Of a stretch of DNA of 64,000 nucleotides, positions 34,456 through 43,772 are shown piece by piece. The stretch covers positions 124,001-188,000 of the forward strand of contig CAJUCD010000001.1 in the NCBI GenBank assembly GCA_910585045.1, in the 5' to 3' direction. Positions within the stretch are counted from its first letter, which is position 1, and each line of letters begins with the position of its first letter. The translations under genes were made by a program, and so were the position numbers. Below the pieces are notes generated by a model. The model worked only from the letters and a program-made list of their open reading frames with translations. It had not been told where the DNA came from and did no database searches. Origin of the DNA: an uncultured Bacilli bacterium. Its GTDB lineage: Bacteria; Bacillota_I; Bacilli_A; RF39; UBA660.

Positions 34456-35644
34456 ATTAAATGAATTAATAGAAAAATTGTGTCCAAATGGAGTCAAGTT
34501 TAATAAATTAAGTGATTTATTAGATTATATACAACCAACAAAGTATATAGTTAAGAGTACAAAATACAGTGATGAAAACGAAATACCAGTTCTAACTGCT
34601 GGGCAGACTTTTGTTTTAGGATACACTAATGAGATACAAGGCGTTTATAATGCTAGTAGAAATAATCCTGTAATTATATTTGACGATTTTACTACATCGT
34701 TTAAATGGGTAGATTTTAAATTTAAAGTTAAATCTTCTGCAATGAAAATACTTGTTCCAAAATGTGACATTAATATGAGATATATTTACTATGCTATGCA
34801 ATGTATAAAATATAAACCTAAAGAGCATAGCAGGCAATGGATTGCCAATTTTTCGCAAAACAATATTCCAGTGCCTCCACTAGAAGTACAGCAAGAAATT
34901 GTACATATACTAGATAAATTTACAGAACTTACAGCAGAACTTACAGCAGAACTTACAATCAGGAAACAGCAATATAAATATTTTAATGATAAAATATTTG
35001 ATTTAAGGAATAATACTAATACAAAAAAAGTGAAAATGTCAGATATATTAATATCATTAAAGACTGGCTTAAACCCAAGAAAGTTTTTTGAATTAAATAC
35101 TTCTGATGCAAATGCATATTATGTTACTGTAAGAGAAATTGGAAATAGAAAAGTTGATTATTTGCAAGCCAAAGATAGAATTAATCAATATGCTTTAAAT
35201 AGAATAAATGAACGGTCAAATTTAGAAATAAATGATGTTTTATTTAGTGGAACTGGGACTATAGGTCGAGTTTCTTTAGTAGAAGAGGAACCTAAAAATT
35301 GGAATGTTAAAGAGGGAGTTTATATTTTAAAACCAAATTTGCAGAGAGTGAACCCTGTTTACTTAATGTACCTTATGCGTTCAAATTATATGAAAGATAT
35401 ATATTCAAATTATATAGTTGGGTCTCCTGTTTCAAGTATTCCAATGAAGGATTTAAAAAAATTAGAATTTAATATACCATCACTTGAAGAACAGGAAAGG
35501 ATAATAAAAATATTAGATGTGTTTGACAAATTATGTAATGATATATCCGATGGGCTGCCTGCTGAAATAGAGATGAGAAAAAAACAGCATGAATATTATA
35601 GAAATAAATTACTAAATTTTAGCGAGGTGTTACCTAATGAATAG
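34448..35644 (+). CDS. hsdS: Type I restriction-modification specificity subunit (type IC-like)
   Basis: HsdS picks the two half-sites of the target. It has two target-recognition domains (about residues 1-150 and 195-350), each followed by a conserved helix: ILDKFTELTAELTAEL then RKQQYKYFNDKIF, and ILDVFDKLCNDI then EMRKKQHEYYRNKLL. The central TAEL repeat is that of EcoR124-type (IC) enzymes, in which repeat number sets the spacer between half-sites. The recognised sequence cannot be read off. Overlaps with hsdM and the next gene (8 nt each) imply coupling. Confidence 0.95.
   Translation: MSRLNELIEKLCPNGVKFNKLSDLLDYIQPTKYIVKSTKYSDENEIPVLTAGQTFVLGYTNEIQGVYNASRNNPVIIFDDFTTSFKWVDFKFKVKSSAMKILVPKCDINMRYIYYAMQCIKYKPKEHSRQWIANFSQNNIPVPPLEVQQEIVHILDKFTELTAELTAELTIRKQQYKYFNDKIFDLRNNTNTKKVKMSDILISLKTGLNPRKFFELNTSDANAYYVTVREIGNRKVDYLQAKDRINQYALNRINERSNLEINDVLFSGTGTIGRVSLVEEEPKNWNVKEGVYILKPNLQRVNPVYLMYLMRSNYMKDIYSNYIVGSPVSSIPMKDLKKLEFNIPSLEEQERIIKILDVFDKLCNDISDGLPAEIEMRKKQHEYYRNKLLNFSEVLPNE
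34922..34954 (+). repeat. 12-bp TAEL repeats in hsdS
   Basis: ACAGCAGAACTT occurs twice in tandem (34931-34942, 34943-34954), preceded by a 9-bp partial copy ACAGAACTT. Each unit encodes T-A-E-L. Slippage in multiples of 12 bp would keep the frame and alter the spacer of the recognition sequence. Confidence 0.85.
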
Positions 35645-36734
35645 TTTTGATTCAATAGAAAACGTGGCTGATAATATTAAATACTTTTTAGATTCAAAAA
35701 GTAGGAAAATAAATCTTGCAATATTGTATGCTTTTAATGCAACTGGTAAAACAAGAATATCAACAATTTTAAATGAAACTAATCTAAATGAATGTTTATG
35801 CTACAATGCTTTTGTAGAAGATTATTTTACTTGGGACAATGAAAACTGTGTATTTCTTATAGATACAAATTCGTGGTTGGCAAATTTTATAAATGAACAA
35901 GGAATAGAGAATGATGTAATAGATAATTTTTCATACTTAGTCAATTCTAAACTGGAACCAAGTTTTAATTTATCTGAAGGACAAATAGTTTTTAAGATAG
36001 CCAGTGGAGATGATGACTCTGCCGAGGGTATAAAAATTTCTAGAGGAGAAGAAAGTCTGTTTAGATGGTCTATTTTTTACACTGTTTTAAGTACTGCATT
36101 AGATGTAATTAAAGATGATTTTGATGATCGTTTCACATCTTTGTTTAATGATTTAAAATATATAATTATAGATGATCCAATTTCTTCCATAGATGATTCT
36201 AAAATTATTACGATGGCCCTTCAATTAGTGGATAAAATAAATAATGATGTTGATTTAAAACATCAAAATGCTAGTATTTTAATAACTACACACCATGCTT
36301 TATTTTATAATGTTTTATATAATTCTTTTAGAAGAAATAATAAAAAATTTAATTTTAAATCTTATATATTATTAAAAAATGATAAAAATTATGAATTAAA
36401 AACTAAAGATGGAGATTCTCCTTTCGCTTATCATTTAACTATAATCTCTGAAATTAAAAATGCTATTGAAAGTGATAATATAAAAAAATATCACTTTAAC
36501 TTATTTAGAACTCTATTGGAAAAAACTGCCAATTTTCTTGGATATCAAAATTGGGCAGATTGTATAAATTATGAAAAAAGGTTTGAATTTGTAAGAATAA
36601 TTAATTTATATAGTCATGGAAAACTTTCCGATTTAGAGTATGCCGAATTAACCTATGAAGATAAAGATAATTTTAAAAGCATTTTTAATCAGTTTTTAGA
36701 TGAGTTTAAATGGTTTAAAGAAGGTGAAGTATAA
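35637..36734 (+). CDS. prrC: PrrC-like anticodon nuclease of the type I operon
   Basis: The 365-residue protein has an ABC/SMC-like ATPase domain: Walker A LYAFNATGKTRIS (residues ~29-41), ISRGEESLFRW as signature, and Walker B IIIDDPISSIDD. The C-terminal part carries R291-x3-E295-x31-H327 (FRTLLEK and NLYSHGK), exactly the spacing of the E. coli PrrC catalytic triad Arg320-Glu324-His356. Gene order hsdM-hsdS-this-hsdR is that of the E. coli prr locus. PrrC is kept silent by the restriction complex and cuts tRNA-Lys when a phage inhibits it. The tRNA target here is not known. An RloC-type protein would be longer, with a zinc-hook coiled coil, which is absent. Confidence 0.82.
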   Translation: MNSFDSIENVADNIKYFLDSKSRKINLAILYAFNATGKTRISTILNETNLNECLCYNAFVEDYFTWDNENCVFLIDTNSWLANFINEQGIENDVIDNFSYLVNSKLEPSFNLSEGQIVFKIASGDDDSAEGIKISRGEESLFRWSIFYTVLSTALDVIKDDFDDRFTSLFNDLKYIIIDDPISSIDDSKIITMALQLVDKINNDVDLKHQNASILITTHHALFYNVLYNSFRRNNKKFNFKSYILLKNDKNYELKTKDGDSPFAYHLTIISEIKNAIESDNIKKYHFNLFRTLLEKTANFLGYQNWADCINYEKRFEFVRIINLYSHGKLSDLEYAELTYEDKDNFKSIFNQFLDEFKWFKEGEV

Positions 36735-36735
36735 G

Positions 36736-39700
36736 ATGAATATAATTACAGAAAATGATAATACTACGGTTCTAGGGAAATATGTTCCTGTAACAAAATC
36801 AGATAAATCATATCAAAGTGAATCGGAATTAGAATATGAATTAATAAGGACATTATCTTGTCAAGGATATGAGTACCTCCAAATTAATAAAGATAGTGAT
36901 TTTATTAATAATTTAAAAAAACAGCTAGAAAGATTAAATAATATTAAATTTACAAATAATGAATGGAATAAGATTTACGATAATTATTTATCAAATAATA
37001 ATGATGGAATTGTTGAGAAAACAAGAAAAGTGCAACAAGACTATATATTTCCTATTGAATTGGATAATGGCGAATTAAAAAATATTTATATAATAGATAA
37101 AGAAAACATACATAATAATTTTTTGCAAGTTATTAATCAATATATTAATAGTGACGGAAATTATAATAATAGATATGATGTTTCCATTCTTGTAAATGGA
37201 TTACCTTTGGTTCATTTAGAATTAAAAAGAAGAGGTATTGATTTAAGAGAAGCCTTTAATCAAATAGATAGATACCAAAGGGACTCTTTTTGGGCTGGAA
37301 CCGGATTATATGAATTTATTCAAATATTTGTAATAAGCAATGGGACTTATACTAAATATTATTCTAATACTACTAGAGAATATCATATAAATAATAGTAA
37401 AATAAAGAAAAGCAATTCATTTGAATTTACTTCATATTGGGCAGATCAAGAGAATAATACTATAACTGATTTAATTGATTTTTGTAAAACATTTTTATCA
37501 AAGAGAACTTTATTAAACGTTTTAACTAAATATTGTGTATTTACATCAGATGAAGATTTGTTAGTTATGAGACCATATCAAATTGTTGCTACTGAAAAAA
37601 TAATTAACAAAATTGAAATAGCACATAATTATAAATGTTATGGTAGTGTAAAAGCAGGGGGATATATTTGGCATACAACAGGTTCTGGAAAAACATTGAC
37701 TTCCTTTAAAACTGCTCAAATTGCATCTAGCCTGGAATTTATAGATAAAGTATTATTTGTCGTCGATAGAAAAGATTTGGATTATCAGACCATGAAGGAA
37801 TATGATCGTTTTAAAAAAGGTTGTGCTAATTCTAATAGTAGTACAAGCATTTTAGAAAAACAATTACGAGATAAAGATTCTAAGATTATTATTACTACAA
37901 TACAAAAATTAGATAGTTTTATCAAGAAAAATATTAACCATGAAGTTTTTTTGAAACATGTTGTATTTATTTTTGATGAATGTCATAGATCACAGTTTGG
38001 CGATATGCATGAAAATATTATAAGAAAATTTAAAAATTATTATATATTTGGGTTTACTGGAACTCCTATATTTGCAGATAATGCAATGATTAAAAAAGGA
38101 ATATCTCAAACCACTGAGCAAATCTTTGGAGAAAGATTACATACATATACAATTGTAAATGCTATTAATGATAAAAATGTTTTACCCTTTAGATATGAAT
38201 ATATTGGAAGAGTAGATATCAAAGACAATATCGAAGATGAAAAAGTATATGGCATTGATTTAGAAAAGGTATACAATAATAATACTAGAATAGAAAAGAT
38301 TGTTAATTATATAATTAATTCCTATTCTACTAAGACAAAAACTAGTGAATCTTATGTTTATTCCGTATTAGATAATGTGGTTGAAGTGGCTAGAAGCAAA
38401 AAAATTGAAGAAATAAAATCTAAAAAAAATATAAGCGGATTTAATTCTATATTTGCTGTTTCGTCAATTCCAATGATAAAAAAATATTATGAAGAGTTTA
38501 AGAAACATAGTGAATCTAATTTAAAAATTGCACTAATATATTCTTATGGAGTAAATGAAGAAAATGGCTTTGTAGACGAAAACTCAGAATCTACAGAAAA
38601 TTTATCTAAATCTGATAGAGATTTTTTAGAGTATGCCATAATAGATTACAATAAGATGTTTGGAACAAGCTATGATACATCAGTAGAAAAATTTCAAAAC
38701 TATTATAAAGATGTTTCATTAAGAATGAAAAACAAAGAAATAGATATTTTGCTTGTAGTAAATATGTTTTTAACAGGATTTGATGCAAAAACTTTAAATA
38801 CCTTATGGGTAGATAAAAATCTTAAATACCATGGATTAATTCAAGCCTTTTCTAGAACTAATAGAATTTTAAACAGTGTTAAAACATTTGGGAATATCGT
38901 TTCATTTAGAAATTTAGAAAATGATTTAAATAATGCATTATCCTTATTTGGAGATAATAATGCTCATAGTGTAATTTTACTAAAATCATACGATAGTTAT
39001 TATAATGGATATAGTGAGGATGGTTATTCATTTATAGGTTACCAAAGTTTAGTTGATGAGCTCAAGTCAAAATACCCTTTGGGGATACCAATATTAGGTG
39101 AGCAAAATAAAAAGGATTTCATAAAATTATATGGGGCTATTTTGAAAGTTAGTAATATTTTATCATCATTTGATCAATTTAAAGGAGAAGAGCTTCTAGA
39201 AGCAAGAGAAGTACAAGATTATCATTCTTTATATATTGATTTATATAATGAATTTAGAAATATATCAAAACGTGATAAAAAAGATATTACAGATGATATA
39301 ACATTTGAAATGGAACTAATAAAATCAATAGAAGTTAATATTGATTATATACTATCATTGGTTAAGAAATATCACGAATCTCATAATCAAGATAAAGAAA
39401 TTTTAGTAACTATAAACAAAGCGATTATGTCAAGCCCTGATTTAAGAAATAAAAAAGATTTAATTCTAGCGTTTATTGATTCAATAAATGAAAATTCGGA
39501 TGATATATATAGCGATTTTGAAATGTTTATGAATAGTAAAAAAAGAGAAGAATTAGATATTATAATTGCGGAAGAAAAATTGGATGTAGAAGAAACTTAT
39601 AAATTTATTGAAAAATCTTTTCAAAATGGTGAAGTAAATTCCAATGGTACTGAATTATCAAATATTCTTCCTCCTATGAATATGTTTGATCCTGATCACA

Positions 39701-39786
39701 ATAGGCAAAATACAAAAAATAGAGTTGTAAACAAATTGATAAATTTCTTTGAAAAATTTTTTTGCATATCTAGTAGTAAATTTTAA
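36736..39786 (+). CDS. hsdR: Type I restriction enzyme, motor and nuclease subunit
   Basis: HsdR translocates DNA and cleaves it away from the site. The 1,016-residue protein has the N-terminal PD-(D/E)xK nuclease (YDVSILVNG, then HLELKRRG near residue 162), and a superfamily 2 motor with Walker A TGSGKT (about residue 316) and DECH (about residue 414), followed by the C-terminal HsdM-binding helices. ATG at 36736 follows AAGAAGGTGA and lies 1 nt after the prrC stop. The gene appears intact. Confidence 0.96.
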   Translation: MNIITENDNTTVLGKYVPVTKSDKSYQSESELEYELIRTLSCQGYEYLQINKDSDFINNLKKQLERLNNIKFTNNEWNKIYDNYLSNNNDGIVEKTRKVQQDYIFPIELDNGELKNIYIIDKENIHNNFLQVINQYINSDGNYNNRYDVSILVNGLPLVHLELKRRGIDLREAFNQIDRYQRDSFWAGTGLYEFIQIFVISNGTYTKYYSNTTREYHINNSKIKKSNSFEFTSYWADQENNTITDLIDFCKTFLSKRTLLNVLTKYCVFTSDEDLLVMRPYQIVATEKIINKIEIAHNYKCYGSVKAGGYIWHTTGSGKTLTSFKTAQIASSLEFIDKVLFVVDRKDLDYQTMKEYDRFKKGCANSNSSTSILEKQLRDKDSKIIITTIQKLDSFIKKNINHEVFLKHVVFIFDECHRSQFGDMHENIIRKFKNYYIFGFTGTPIFADNAMIKKGISQTTEQIFGERLHTYTIVNAINDKNVLPFRYEYIGRVDIKDNIEDEKVYGIDLEKVYNNNTRIEKIVNYIINSYSTKTKTSESYVYSVLDNVVEVARSKKIEEIKSKKNISGFNSIFAVSSIPMIKKYYEEFKKHSESNLKIALIYSYGVNEENGFVDENSESTENLSKSDRDFLEYAIIDYNKMFGTSYDTSVEKFQNYYKDVSLRMKNKEIDILLVVNMFLTGFDAKTLNTLWVDKNLKYHGLIQAFSRTNRILNSVKTFGNIVSFRNLENDLNNALSLFGDNNAHSVILLKSYDSYYNGYSEDGYSFIGYQSLVDELKSKYPLGIPILGEQNKKDFIKLYGAILKVSNILSSFDQFKGEELLEAREVQDYHSLYIDLYNEFRNISKRDKKDITDDITFEMELIKSIEVNIDYILSLVKKYHESHNQDKEILVTINKAIMSSPDLRNKKDLILAFIDSINENSDDIYSDFEMFMNSKKREELDIIIAEEKLDVEETYKFIEKSFQNGEVNSNGTELSNILPPMNMFDPDHNRQNTKNRVVNKLINFFEKFFCISSSKF

Positions 39787-39807
39787 CATTTTATGATAGG
39801 ATTATTA

Positions 39808-39996
39808 TAGTCACTTGGGAATGTGACTAATGAAACATATAAACATATAGTGTCTTTTAATATAAAGACATAAATAGGTAAATAACCTATGATTTAAAGT
39901 TCAAAATATAAGAACTGGTTACATATTTATTCCAACAAACAAGTTTGGATAGTATTCCCTTGTTTTTGTAATGGATTAATATGTCCAGTTCTTTTT
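39808..39996 (+). ncRNA. Candidate structured RNA: four consecutive hairpins ending in a T-run
   Basis: Stems in order: TAGTCAC/GTGACTA (39808-39814, 39823-39829), TGTCTTT/AAAGACA (39851-39857, 39864-39870), ATAGGT/ACCTAT (39874-39879, 39885-39890), and a long imperfect hairpin closed by AGAACTGG/CCAGTTCT (39911-39918, 39985-39992) with T5. The last is at least a terminator for hsdR. The run of four perfect stems suggests a structured RNA or leader for the genes that follow. No known family recognised. Confidence 0.5.
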
Positions 39997-40035
39997 ACGT
40001 GTTCCTAAAAATACTGGTAAAGGAAGGAGGATAAA

Positions 40036-40137
40036 ATGGAACTACTAGATTTGATAATCTTATATTGGAAAGATAATGAAAAAAGAAATAGAACCTTTTA
40101 TAAATTTAGTAATACCAGAAGCAGTATTAGGAGATAA
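40036..40137 (+). CDS. Possible 33-aa leader peptide
   Basis: A reading frame starting MELLDLIILYWKDNE has a very strong ribosome site (AAGGAAGGAGG, 40020-40030) and overlaps the start of the next gene. Its own sequence has no recognisable feature, so it may exist to couple translation of the gene at 40076. Confidence 0.4.
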   Translation: MELLDLIILYWKDNEKRNRTFYKFSNTRSSIRR

Positions 40138-40588
40138 TAGACTAACATTTTTAGAAAGAGTGTTATTAATTGAAATAGTGTCGCTATGTAAGAAAAATGG
40201 ATATTGTTGGCCAACTAATAGATATTTTATGGGTAAGTTTGATTGCACAAAACCTACAATATCAAAAAGTATAAGTAGTTTATCAAAATATAACTATATT
40301 GATATAGAAATCAATAATAGTGAAAAAAATAACGCAAAGAGAATAATTAGGTTATCTGAGGTATTAAAGAAAAGAATAACAAGTATTCAAGAAAATGCTA
40401 ATGCTAGTATTCAAAATAATTTTAACCATTATAGTAAATATAAAAATAATAAAGAAGATATATTAAACGATATTTATTCAGTTGATGATGAAGGTAATGA
40501 ATATTGGCATGGAATAAAAATTGAATCAGAAAAAATGACAGATGAAGAAGTGAGAGAATTAGAAGATTTATTAAAAAAATTCAAGTAA
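40076..40588 (+). CDS. Winged-helix protein of the replication-initiator/HTH_36 type
   Basis: A 170-residue protein whose residues ~20-90 form a winged helix: LTFLERVLLIEIVSLCKKNG, then WPTNRYFMGKFDCTKPTISKSI. Such domains occur in plasmid and mobile-element replication or regulatory proteins of Firmicutes. The C-terminal region is acidic and low in complexity (KMTDEEVRELEDLLKKFK). It may regulate or initiate replication of the excised element; this is inference. Confidence 0.7.
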   Translation: MKKEIEPFINLVIPEAVLGDNRLTFLERVLLIEIVSLCKKNGYCWPTNRYFMGKFDCTKPTISKSISSLSKYNYIDIEINNSEKNNAKRIIRLSEVLKKRITSIQENANASIQNNFNHYSKYKNNKEDILNDIYSVDDEGNEYWHGIKIESEKMTDEEVRELEDLLKKFK

Positions 40589-40611
40589 TAAAGGAGGAAA
40601 GAATAAATAAT

Positions 40612-40656
40612 ATGTGTAAACAAGTCATAAATTTAAATGAGGTGGCTTATGTTTAA
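40612..40656 (+). CDS. Possible 14-aa microprotein upstream of the recombinase
   Basis: The frame MCKQVINLNEVAYV ends by overlapping the next start (ATG at 40649). The AGGAGG site (40592-40597) is rather distant at 14 nt. Reported because it forms the first link of an overlapping chain. Confidence 0.3.
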   Translation: MCKQVINLNEVAYV

Positions 40657-40741
40657 TATAACTGAAACTTTTAAAAATGATTCTCCTAATTTTAATGAAC
40701 TGGTATCTAAATATATAAAAAGTGTGATTAATAATGTCTGA
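40649..40741 (+). CDS. Possible 30-aa microprotein upstream of the recombinase
   Basis: The frame MFNITETFKNDSPNFNELVS and ten further residues is preceded closely by GAGGTGG (40639-40645). It overlaps the following 27-aa frame (ATG at 40734). No family recognised; small proteins in this position could serve as recombination directionality factors or be for coupling only. Confidence 0.5.
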   Translation: MFNITETFKNDSPNFNELVSKYIKSVINNV

Positions 40742-40817
40742 CATCATAGATGTGTTAAGTTTAATGTGTTATACTATAAGTGGCTTTAATTTGTTATACA
40801 AAGAGAGAGGAGAGTAA
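40734..40817 (+). CDS. Possible 27-aa microprotein upstream of the recombinase
   Basis: The frame MSDIIDVLSLMCYTISGFNL and seven further residues ends 3 nt before the recombinase TTG. Its last codons carry the GAGAGGAGAG ribosome site of the recombinase, implying translational coupling. Confidence 0.45.
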   Translation: MSDIIDVLSLMCYTISGFNLLYKERGE

Positions 40818-40820
40818 AAA

Positions 40821-42407
40821 TTGTATAACACTTTAATACAGATGCCAGAATATTATAGAGCAGGAATTTATATAAGATTATCAGAAGCTGATGAAGGAAA
40901 ATCTTACGAATCTGATAGTGAGAGTGTCCTTAATCAAAGAAATATACTAATGAATTATGTAAAAGAAAAAGGATTTGTCTTTATTGATGAATATGTTGAT
41001 GATGGTTATTCAGGTACTAACTTTGATAGACCTGGGTTTCAAAGACTAATTGATGACATAAAAAGTAAGAAAATCAATTTAGTTATTGTTAAAGATATGT
41101 CTAGATTAGGTAGAGATCATATCCTAACAGGTTATTATGTAGAAAATTTTTTCCCTGAAAATGGAATAAGATTTATTTCTATGCAAGAAGGATATGACAA
41201 TGCTATTAACCAAGCTAGTAATGATTCATCAACATTTATATTTGCTTGTAATGATTATTATAGTAAACAAAATTCTATTAAAATTCGTAATGTTCTAAAT
41301 GATAAAAGAAGAAATGGTAAATTTATAGGTAGTATGCCAAGTTTCGGGTATTTAAGGGATCCTGAAGATAAAGGACACTTAATACCAGATCCAGAATATG
41401 CACCTGTAGTTAAGAAAATATTTGAAATGGCTTATAATGGAGTAGGATTATCTGATATAACTACTTATTTGAATGACAATAAGATTAAAACACCAAGTAG
41501 TTTAAAAAGGAAAAATCCTAATTCTAAAGGTAAGTACAATGAAATGTGGACTATTTCTTCTGTTAAAAAGATATTAAAGAATCAGATGTATGTTGGTGAT
41601 ATGGTTCAAAGTACACAGACTAAAGTGTCATATAAATCTAAAAAGAAAAAGGATTTGCCAAAGAGTAATTGGGATGTAGTGCCTAACACTCATGAAGCTT
41701 TAGTTGATAGATATATATTTGAAAGTGTACAAAATAATGTTAAAAGAACTACCAAATCTAATGTTACTAATCGTGATAAGAGATTATTTGAAAACTTACT
41801 ATACTGCAAAGAATGTGGTAATACTTTAACAGTATCTTATAGAAAGAATCATAATTATTGGACTATTAACTGTAATAGGTATTCAAGAGATCCTCGAAGA
41901 AGAATGTGTGAACCACATTTTAGTCCATATGATAAACTTGAAGTTGCTTTGCTAGAAGTTATCAAAAAGACTTGTAAAGAGTATATTGATAGTTTAAATA
42001 TTACTGAACTATCTAAGGATGCAATAAGCAGTAAGAAGAAAGATAATCATGCTAATGAACAAATTAATGAGCTAAAGAAACGTGAAAAAGAATATGTAAG
42101 TAAATTGGATATGCTTTATCAAGATAAGTTTAAAGGTGTAATATCAGAAGAAACTTTTACAAGAATTACTAAAGATACAGAAAATTCATTGAATAAGATA
42201 CGATATGAGATAGAAAAATTACGAAATAATAAAAAGGAAGAAAAAGTAAATAAAAATGACTTAAAAGAATATGAAGATAAAATTAGAGAACTTATAAATA
42301 TTGAAAATCCATCAAGAGAATTTTTACAAGCGTTAATAGATAAAATTATTATTGATAAAGATAGAAATGTTGAAATAATGTATAAATTTAGTATATTGAA
42401 TAATTAA
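40821..42407 (+). CDS. Large serine recombinase of the element
   Basis: The 528-residue protein has the resolvase catalytic domain with the nucleophile serine in AGIYIRLSEADEGK (near residue 20), VIVKDMSRLGRDH, and then the recombinase domain (PSFGYLRDPEDKGHL) and a zinc-ribbon (YCKECGNTL plus a later Cys pair) followed by a coiled coil (residues ~400-490), as in TndX/TnpX-type recombinases. It would integrate and excise the element at CAGGTGGAG. The start is TTG at 40821, with GAGAGGAGAG upstream. Confidence 0.94.
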   Translation: MYNTLIQMPEYYRAGIYIRLSEADEGKSYESDSESVLNQRNILMNYVKEKGFVFIDEYVDDGYSGTNFDRPGFQRLIDDIKSKKINLVIVKDMSRLGRDHILTGYYVENFFPENGIRFISMQEGYDNAINQASNDSSTFIFACNDYYSKQNSIKIRNVLNDKRRNGKFIGSMPSFGYLRDPEDKGHLIPDPEYAPVVKKIFEMAYNGVGLSDITTYLNDNKIKTPSSLKRKNPNSKGKYNEMWTISSVKKILKNQMYVGDMVQSTQTKVSYKSKKKKDLPKSNWDVVPNTHEALVDRYIFESVQNNVKRTTKSNVTNRDKRLFENLLYCKECGNTLTVSYRKNHNYWTINCNRYSRDPRRRMCEPHFSPYDKLEVALLEVIKKTCKEYIDSLNITELSKDAISSKKKDNHANEQINELKKREKEYVSKLDMLYQDKFKGVISEETFTRITKDTENSLNKIRYEIEKLRNNKKEEKVNKNDLKEYEDKIRELINIENPSREFLQALIDKIIIDKDRNVEIMYKFSILNN

Positions 42408-42408
42408 A

Positions 42409-42433
42409 ACTTTTTCCCAAGTCGGGAAGAAGT
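42409..42433. repeat. 10-bp hairpin after the recombinase gene
   Basis: ACTTTTTCCC and GGGAAGAAGT (one G-T pair) around a 5-nt loop, without a T-run. It recalls the GGGAA/TTCCC hairpins near the AbiE cassette. Confidence 0.45.
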
Positions 42434-42482
42434 ATAACATAAAATGATAAACTACTTATAAGCTGCATTAGAAGGTGGAGTA

Positions 42483-43772
42483 ATGAAAGCAAAAAAAGTA
42501 TCAAGAATAAAAGATATCGAAGTTTTATTTGAAGTAATTAAAAATATGAAAGAATATAGAGAAAATAGCGAAAATGGGTTAGTTATATTATTAAATGGTT
42601 CATGGGGATCAGGGAAAACTACTTTTTTAAATGATTTTGAAAAGGCGATAAGTGAAAGTAGTGATTATGGGCTATTATGCAAATATAATTCCTACGAGTA
42701 TGATTTTTATGAAACTGCTTATATTCCCTTTTTTTCAACGATTGAAGATAGATTAAAGTTGGGTAATAATTTTAATAAAATTGTAAAATGTTTAGGAAGA
42801 GATACATGTAATTTTTCTTTATCTACTTTATATATGGTGATTAATGCTATTACAAAAATTGTTAATGTAGATTTAAACGATCTAAAAGATAATATGATAG
42901 AAATTCAAGAAGAAGATTACTTAAAGAATTTTAAAGATTTTAAAGAATGCAAAGAAGAAATAAAGAAAAAATTAAAAAAGTTATGTAAAAAGAACACTCA
43001 AATATTTATTATAGATGAATTGGATAGATGTAAGCCAAGTTTTGCTATGGAAACTTTAGAAATTATTAAGCATTTTTTTGATGTTGATAATTGCGTTTTT
43101 ATTATAGCAGTAGATAAGATTCAATTACAAGAAGCAGCAAAAACAATATATGGGCAAGATATGGATAGTGAAAAGTATTTTAGTAAATTTTTTGACTATC
43201 AGCATAATTTATTTCCTTTAGATTTTTATGAAACTATAGACATTAATGATATAGAAGAAATAGATATTATAATTAAGCAATCTGCAAAAATATTTGAATT
43301 TTTAGATGTATCAACTAGAGATAGTAAGAAAATTTTTAATGAATTTGTTATTAAATATAAAAATTTTACTGAGAATAATAATTCTTGGTCATTAGAGCAG
43401 TCGATATTTATGATTTTTTTATTAACATTAAAGTATATTGATTTATTATTTTATAATGAAATTTTACATGGTAATTATCCTCAATTTTCAAAAAAGCTAA
43501 TTAATAGTTTAGAAAGCAAGCTAAATAATTACCATAGTTTATTGAATACAAAAATAGGTTCAGAAAACGAAACTTTTGATAGTGTTCTAAGAAATCTTGA
43601 TACATATTTTGATTGTCGTTATGTTGAGCTCCATCGAGCATATTATTCAGATTCTTTCAGAGGAGAAAAATATCAAAGAGAAAAAAATGCTCTTATTAGT
43701 TTAATGAATTATGTCCCTCAAATTGAAGTAAATTTAACTTATAAGCAAACTATAAAAAGAATAATTAATTAG
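42483..43772 (+). CDS. KAP-type P-loop NTPase
   Basis: A 429-residue protein with Walker A NGSWGSGKTTF (residues ~38-48) and Walker B IFIIDELDRCKPSFAMETLE, the hallmark of KAP NTPases, then FFDVDNCVFIIAVDKIQL. No transmembrane insertion is evident between the two motifs. KAP NTPases recur in phage-defence islands, but the mechanism is unclear. It is the last gene before the right end, beyond the recombinase, and its stop codon contributes one base to the right arm. Confidence 0.88.
   Translation: MKAKKVSRIKDIEVLFEVIKNMKEYRENSENGLVILLNGSWGSGKTTFLNDFEKAISESSDYGLLCKYNSYEYDFYETAYIPFFSTIEDRLKLGNNFNKIVKCLGRDTCNFSLSTLYMVINAITKIVNVDLNDLKDNMIEIQEEDYLKNFKDFKECKEEIKKKLKKLCKKNTQIFIIDELDRCKPSFAMETLEIIKHFFDVDNCVFIIAVDKIQLQEAAKTIYGQDMDSEKYFSKFFDYQHNLFPLDFYETIDINDIEEIDIIIKQSAKIFEFLDVSTRDSKKIFNEFVIKYKNFTENNNSWSLEQSIFMIFLLTLKYIDLLFYNEILHGNYPQFSKKLINSLESKLNNYHSLLNTKIGSENETFDSVLRNLDTYFDCRYVELHRAYYSDSFRGEKYQREKNALISLMNYVPQIEVNLTYKQTIKRIIN

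Noticed and set aside
39808..39996. Retron-type non-coding RNA
   Set aside because: No reverse transcriptase gene lies nearby.
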